Shown here: one piece after another, positions 59,839 to 64,000 of the stretch | Layout: every line of letters begins with the position of its first letter | How positions within the stretch are numbered: the stretch's first letter is position 1 | Source of the DNA: Chlorophyllum brunneum | Lineage: Eukaryota; Basidiomycota; Agaricomycetes; Agaricales; Agaricaceae | Assembly (NCBI GenBank): GCA_963576785.1 | Contig: OY756147.1 | Coordinates: forward strand, 1,612,001 to 1,676,000 | Length of the DNA stretch: 64,000 nt | Direction of reading: 5' to 3' | The notes under the pieces: generated by a model | The model's database searches: none | Told to the model about the DNA's origin: nothing | What the model saw: only the letters and a program-made list of their open reading frames with translations | Program-made: the position numbers and the translations under genes

Positions 59839-61169
59839 ATGGCCTCTACGATCCTCAATCCCGACAACTACCTCAGCTATTTGACGCCAGCAGATGCCTT
59901 TCAGTACGAAGTCGCTCGAAATCTCTATTTAGCTGTTCTTGGGGTGAGCTATCAACTTTGTCACACGTCAAATCGGCCGCTGGATCGTGTTTTGATGGGT
60001 ATCATGACAGGCTACAATATGGGACATCCTTGTCTACATCCCGGATGATATCAGAATTATTAGAATGCAGAGAGGTATCCGAGTAGTCAACGTGTGCTTT
60101 CTGACTTCAAGGTTGGTCGAACTTTCCTGGCGTCGTTTGATATGATCTGAAACCACAATAGATTTTTTGCACTTTGTTATGTTCTACTTTCAGTTGTTGC
60201 AAAGAGTGAGCAGTGTGCACAGGACCCAACAGCAATTCAATTGTTAAACGCCGTCCGGACGTACAGCTACTCCCCTAGACAATTGCGATCCTATTTTTAT
60301 CGGCATAGGATGTTTCTGCATGCTTTCTATATGGTCGTCCTCTTTTCTATTTCTCCGTCGGGTACAAGCGGTTTACATGGATGATCATTGGGTCAAGCGT
60401 GTCTTTTTTGCGCTATGGGTTATTGATGGCGGTTTGGAGGTGACGGTTCCTCTTGGGGTGCGCGCTATCCATATCCCAGGAACAAAACATTGTATCGATT
60501 CACAACCCGAACATTACGTGATCGCTGGAGGGCTGGCCCCTGTTGTCTTTGACACTTTGGTGTTCCTCGCCATCTCCTACAAAATAGGAAGCTCTCGCAA
60601 CAACCAGGATGCAAGAGTTTCTTGGAACACTTTGATTTCAGGAAAAGCTCTTCCACGGCTTTCGCGGGCGGTCTTACAAGGGGGTCAGCAATACTATCTG
60701 TAAGCCCTCCCACTCCATTGTCCGGCAGGCGGACCTGATGAATGTTGTCAGAATCACTGCAGGAGTGTACATCATTCTCGTTATTCTTCTCAGTCTTCCA
60801 TCAATCCCTCCGATATACCGCAATATGTTCGCATTCCCATCAGTATCACTGACCGCTTCGATGGCCTGTCGAGTTTACAGAAACATGAAGCTCCTCGACC
60901 TCAGTACTCAAACGATCCAGCTTCCCGTATCCGACCTCAACTTTGCTAGAGAGCTCCATACCCAGAAAAATGGGCCAGATATTGGTCCATCCTCCTCGGT
61001 GTCGCAATCTATGGAGTTTCGGAGCCGGTTTGGAGGCACCCTATCTTCCGCTACTCTCGGCGCCCACTCAATCGCAGGGTCGGGAGGTGCTTGGGCAGAA
61101 CCACCGGCGGAAGTCAGCACGCCCGAGCGCTCATTAACGTACGAAACGACACCCAAAGCTAATCAGTAA
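59839..61169 (+). CDS. Multi-pass membrane protein, copy 2 of the 7TM paralogue family, 366 aa
   Basis: Five exons (105, 101, 44, 433 and 418 nt; total 1101) encode MASTILNPDNYLSYLTPADA, VARNLYLAVLG, ATIWDILVYIPDDIRIIR, FFALCYVLLSVVAK, LDNCDPIFIGIGCF, FLFLRRVQAVYMDDHWVKR, HIPGTKHCIDSQPEHY, GKALPRLSRAVLQGGQQYY and SMACRVYRNMKLLDLS, with a hydrophilic tail. The exon pattern is the same as in copies 1 and 3. About seven hydrophobic segments are present; the function is unknown. The tail is shorter and lacks the His/Gly-rich stretch of copy 1. The ATG at 59839 aligns with the starts of the other copies; longer upstream readings lack an ATG in good context. Confidence 0.8.
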
Positions 61170-62262
61170 TACTTCGGTCTGTAGACTTATGAGATGGTCT
61201 ATACTGCACGTCCACCCCTGCATCATCCCTAAATTCGTCCCTAATCAATGGACCAACATATTCACCACTCCGACGGCGAGGTATTCTAATTATAGTACAG
61301 CCTGTGCGTATGTAGTTTTGCGATCTCGGCGAGAAAAGTGATTTTGAAGCGTGCATAATTTACTCGGATATCTCGGAGACGGGTTTAGGACGGGTAACCA
61401 CGGCATGAACCTAGTCAAGGCACGTTGAGATTGAGGAGCACATAGGCTCGTGAAAACCAAGATGTGTGGTTGAGAATGTTTTCCATGTCGACGGTGTCCC
61501 TTACGTCTGTGAGAGTGTACCCACCTCTGTCAAGCGTGAATTATGTTTCTCAAGGGCATATCTGCCTCACCAGTGACCAATCACAGTGATCATCTTTACC
61601 ATCATGATAAAAGTGCAATTAGTTGCACCAGCATTCCGCGAAGACACAACCTATCCAAGGTTGGTGAGACCTTTCGGGGAACTTCTGCACACATATATAC
61701 AACATTGCTAGTGATCATCTAAAAGGATCGAATCATCCAGCCATCTGTGCATCATACATCAGCGCTGTGATCACATGATGATGAATTCGGTCTTTGACGT
61801 GGGAGCAAATTCCAGAGGAGTGGAAGGTGATCCTGCTGTGTCGACAATTGGACACCATTTGAGGGTCCCGGTCGCCCATGGTGCACCTCCGGACACAGGC
61901 TGATAATGATTCAGTCAGTCAAATCAGTGGGCCGTTCCAGCGAGATCTGTTAGGTGACATGTCACTGATCCATTGCGAAACGGGCCCAGGTTTAGGCGAC
62001 ACCGCCCTTGTGTGCTATGCAATATTCAATTGATTGACCAGTGAGGACTCGGAGTGCTCAATGGTCGGTATTGGAGGGGAGCTGGCTCTCACGAGTATAA
62101 TCTTAGGGTCCGATAAAGGGCAACCACTAGAGTATCAGCCGGTGATAGATGTCTACAATAGTGGGATTCTGTGATGAGTTTTGACGTGCTGTTGTCGTTT
62201 GTTGACTACTCCGTGGTGAGATAAATGGCTTTGAGCGTCAAACTGCGTTTTTCAGGGTCGCC
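61170..62262. other. Intergenic between tandem membrane-protein copies 2 and 3
   Basis: This 1.09 kb stretch has no gene remnant. It holds a 10-bp palindrome TGTGATCACA at 61766-61775, overlapping the AGCGCTGTGAT word (61761-61771) also present upstream of copy 1. Confidence 0.45.
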
Positions 62263-63613
62263 ATGTCTCCCCTTCCTAACCCAGACACGTACCTCAACCA
62301 TCTTACGCCCACAGAGGGTGCCCAGTTTGAGGCCGCGAGGAATCTATGTCTTGCGGTGCTTGGAGTAGGTGTTACTTCTTCCACAGTCTTCTCCCAGTGA
62401 GCTGACGCAGGCGGACAGGCGACAATATGGGATATTCTCATCTACGTCCCAGACGACATCAAGGTCCTGCGTAAAGGACCATTTCGTTTAGCAACCTTCT
62501 GTTTCCTATCTTCGAGGTAGAGTACCAGGTAGTCCATAAGATGTTCAAGGGTCACTCAAGAAATATCAGATTATTCGCCCTCACCTTCGTTTTACTTTCC
62601 GTGATTCAACAAAGTGCGATGCCCCTCCTCTCGTCAGCTCACCACCCGACTTACCTCCAATTTAGCCGGTCCTCTGAATAACTGCGAGGGAATGGCCATC
62701 AGTACCGGGATTATGTGCTTCGTGGCAATGGCTTCCACCTCGTTCCTGTTCCTCCAGCGTGTCCGAGCACTGTATGCAGAGAACCGATGGATCCAAACGA
62801 TCTTCACATCTCTATGGATCGCCTGCATCGGAGTCATGACCACTGTGGCATTCGGCATAAGGATGACGCACATTCCAGGAACTAGGTATTGCACCTACTC
62901 GATTGTCCACCGCTATGTCGCTGCTGGGGCGTTTGTCCGGTTCTTCTTCGACGCCCTCGTCTATTTCGCTGTTGCATACCACATCGCTTCCTCGAAAAGT
63001 AACCTCGACGCCGGGATAACAAAGGAAACTCTTCTGTCCGGCCGAGCATTCTCCAGAATCTCACGAGCTCTCTTCCGAGGCGGCCAACAGTACTATCTGT
63101 ACGTGCTTTGTTTTCGCTCCTCAGTGCGAGTCTCACTGTCAACTCTATAGCATGGCTCTCTGTCTAAATTTCCCGGTCGGAGTCCTCATAGCACTTCCTT
63201 CAACTTCTCCGATCTACAAGCTCATTCTCGGTACCCCATCAGTCGCACTCGCGGCGTCGATGGCCTCCCGCGTTTACCGCATTTTGAAGGCACCTGAAAC
63301 TCGTAACGGACGGACCACGGTAGTATCTGATGTCAACTTTGCGACTCATCCTCACCCGCAAAAATCGACCATCATCGCTACTGGTGCAGAGGACATGAGA
63401 TCGTTTGATTTACGGTCAAACGCTCAGCTGTCTTCGACCTTACCTTCTCATACGCAAGAAACGACGTATGCGAGCAACACGGAACGACGTACCATCACAA
63501 TCGTATTCCCACACAAAACGGATGCATCCGAATCATCTGACTCGGGAGCCGCTGCTAAGGACACGAGTTTTACTGCGGTGGATAGTGTCGAAGATGGCCA
63601 TGAACGTCGCTAG
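62263..63613 (+). CDS. Multi-pass membrane protein, copy 3 of the 7TM paralogue family, 379 aa
   Basis: Five exons (62263-62364, 62419-62516, 62570-62613, 62666-63098, 63151-63613) sum to 1140 nt. It starts MSPLPNPDTYLNHLTPTEGA, very close to copy 1 (MSALPNPDVYLNHIPP), and carries ATIWDILIYVPDDIKVLRKG, LFALTFVLLSVIQQ, FLFLQRVRALYAENRW, HIPGTRYCTYSIVHRY, GRAFSRISRALFRGGQQYY and SMASRVYRIL. The C-terminal tail is hydrophilic, Ser/Thr-rich and probably cytosolic. The shared PDDI loop and RGGQQYY motif at the end of the fourth exon mark the family. Function unknown. Together with copy 2 it forms a direct tandem pair. Confidence 0.8.
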
Positions 63614-64000
63614 ACTCGTAAGTTAGAGCTTGTTTATGCAGTAGCGCATCGGTTTTTCCTGTGAATAGTATGTATGTAGTAGTACCGAATTTGTCTACAA
63701 ACTCTATATCTGGATCCAGACTACCTATATATTTGGTTGAAAAAGGGTGATGGTTGAATAGGTACCAGCGTAGCTACGAGTTATGCTGTTGAAACCCCAA
63801 GACCCAAATTTGGTCATTGCACTTGTGATTACCAGTGGCGTTGTCCAGATCCACTGAACCGTCGCCCAATTATGGGAAGAAACACTGATAATAATACAAG
63901 ACCCGGGTTAGTCGGTTTGGCGCCACATGCAATACTTAGCAGATGTTGGGTCCAGCATCGGAGCGGTCAAACGCGCGGTTTTTCGGACAAGTACCTCACA
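63614..64000. other. Right edge of window, no gene seen
   Basis: 387 bp downstream of copy 3. I see no coding frame or structural element here. Confidence 0.5.

Overview
The window is nuclear DNA of a filamentous basidiomycete, most likely an Agaricomycete. Nearly every gene is split by many 50-60 nt GT-AG introns. The proteins present (a CBM-less GH7 cellobiohydrolase, an F-box/WD protein with a long Ser/Pro N-terminus, DUF6533-type membrane proteins, several microsomal P450s and a YOR1-like ABCC transporter) are typical of that group. All calls come from reading frames, splice signals and remembered family motifs; no search was run. For several genes (ORC5, GH7, the six-hairpin glycosidase, profilin, one P450, the 7TM trio) I summed the exons and the totals divide by three, which supports the models.

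Layout, left to right. 0-10 kb: the first 16 codons of triosephosphate isomerase (-), then a divergent pair of transporters, an MFS permease (-) and a YOR1-like ABCC exporter (+), sharing a 1.1 kb promoter. 10-16 kb: a sucrase/ferredoxin-like protein (+), a secreted six-hairpin glycosidase (-), an intact PhzF-like gene (+) and its broken tandem copy. 16-27 kb: a P450 (+), a multi-pass membrane protein (-) and a second P450 (-), separated by about 2 kb gene-poor gaps. 28-38 kb: a 514-residue coiled-coil protein of unknown function (+), GH7 cellobiohydrolase (-), profilin (+) and a P450 pseudogene (-) related to the 16.5 kb P450. 38-57 kb: a dense housekeeping block with ORC5 (-), an F-box/WD40 protein (+), a DUF6533 membrane protein (+), a four-helix membrane protein (+) and a very large BEACH/WD40 protein (+). 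57-64 kb: a small single-pass membrane protein (+), a dimeric alpha/beta-barrel (EthD-like) protein (-), and a tandem pair of membrane proteins (+) paralogous to the one at 21 kb.

The region mixes conserved core genes (TPI, profilin, ORC5, BEACH) with accessory genes showing duplication and decay. I see no polyketide synthase, peptide synthetase or terpene synthase, so the P450s, PhzF and transporters should not be called a secondary-metabolite cluster on this evidence. I found no transposon, tRNA, rRNA or CRISPR array. The most distinctive signals are structural: a predicted 5-nt microexon in the glycosidase gene, a run of 11-20 nt exons in the DUF6533 gene, a 14-nt exon carrying the P450 oxygen-binding motif that persists in the pseudogene, and an RGG-rich insert inside the first ATPase domain of the ABC transporter.
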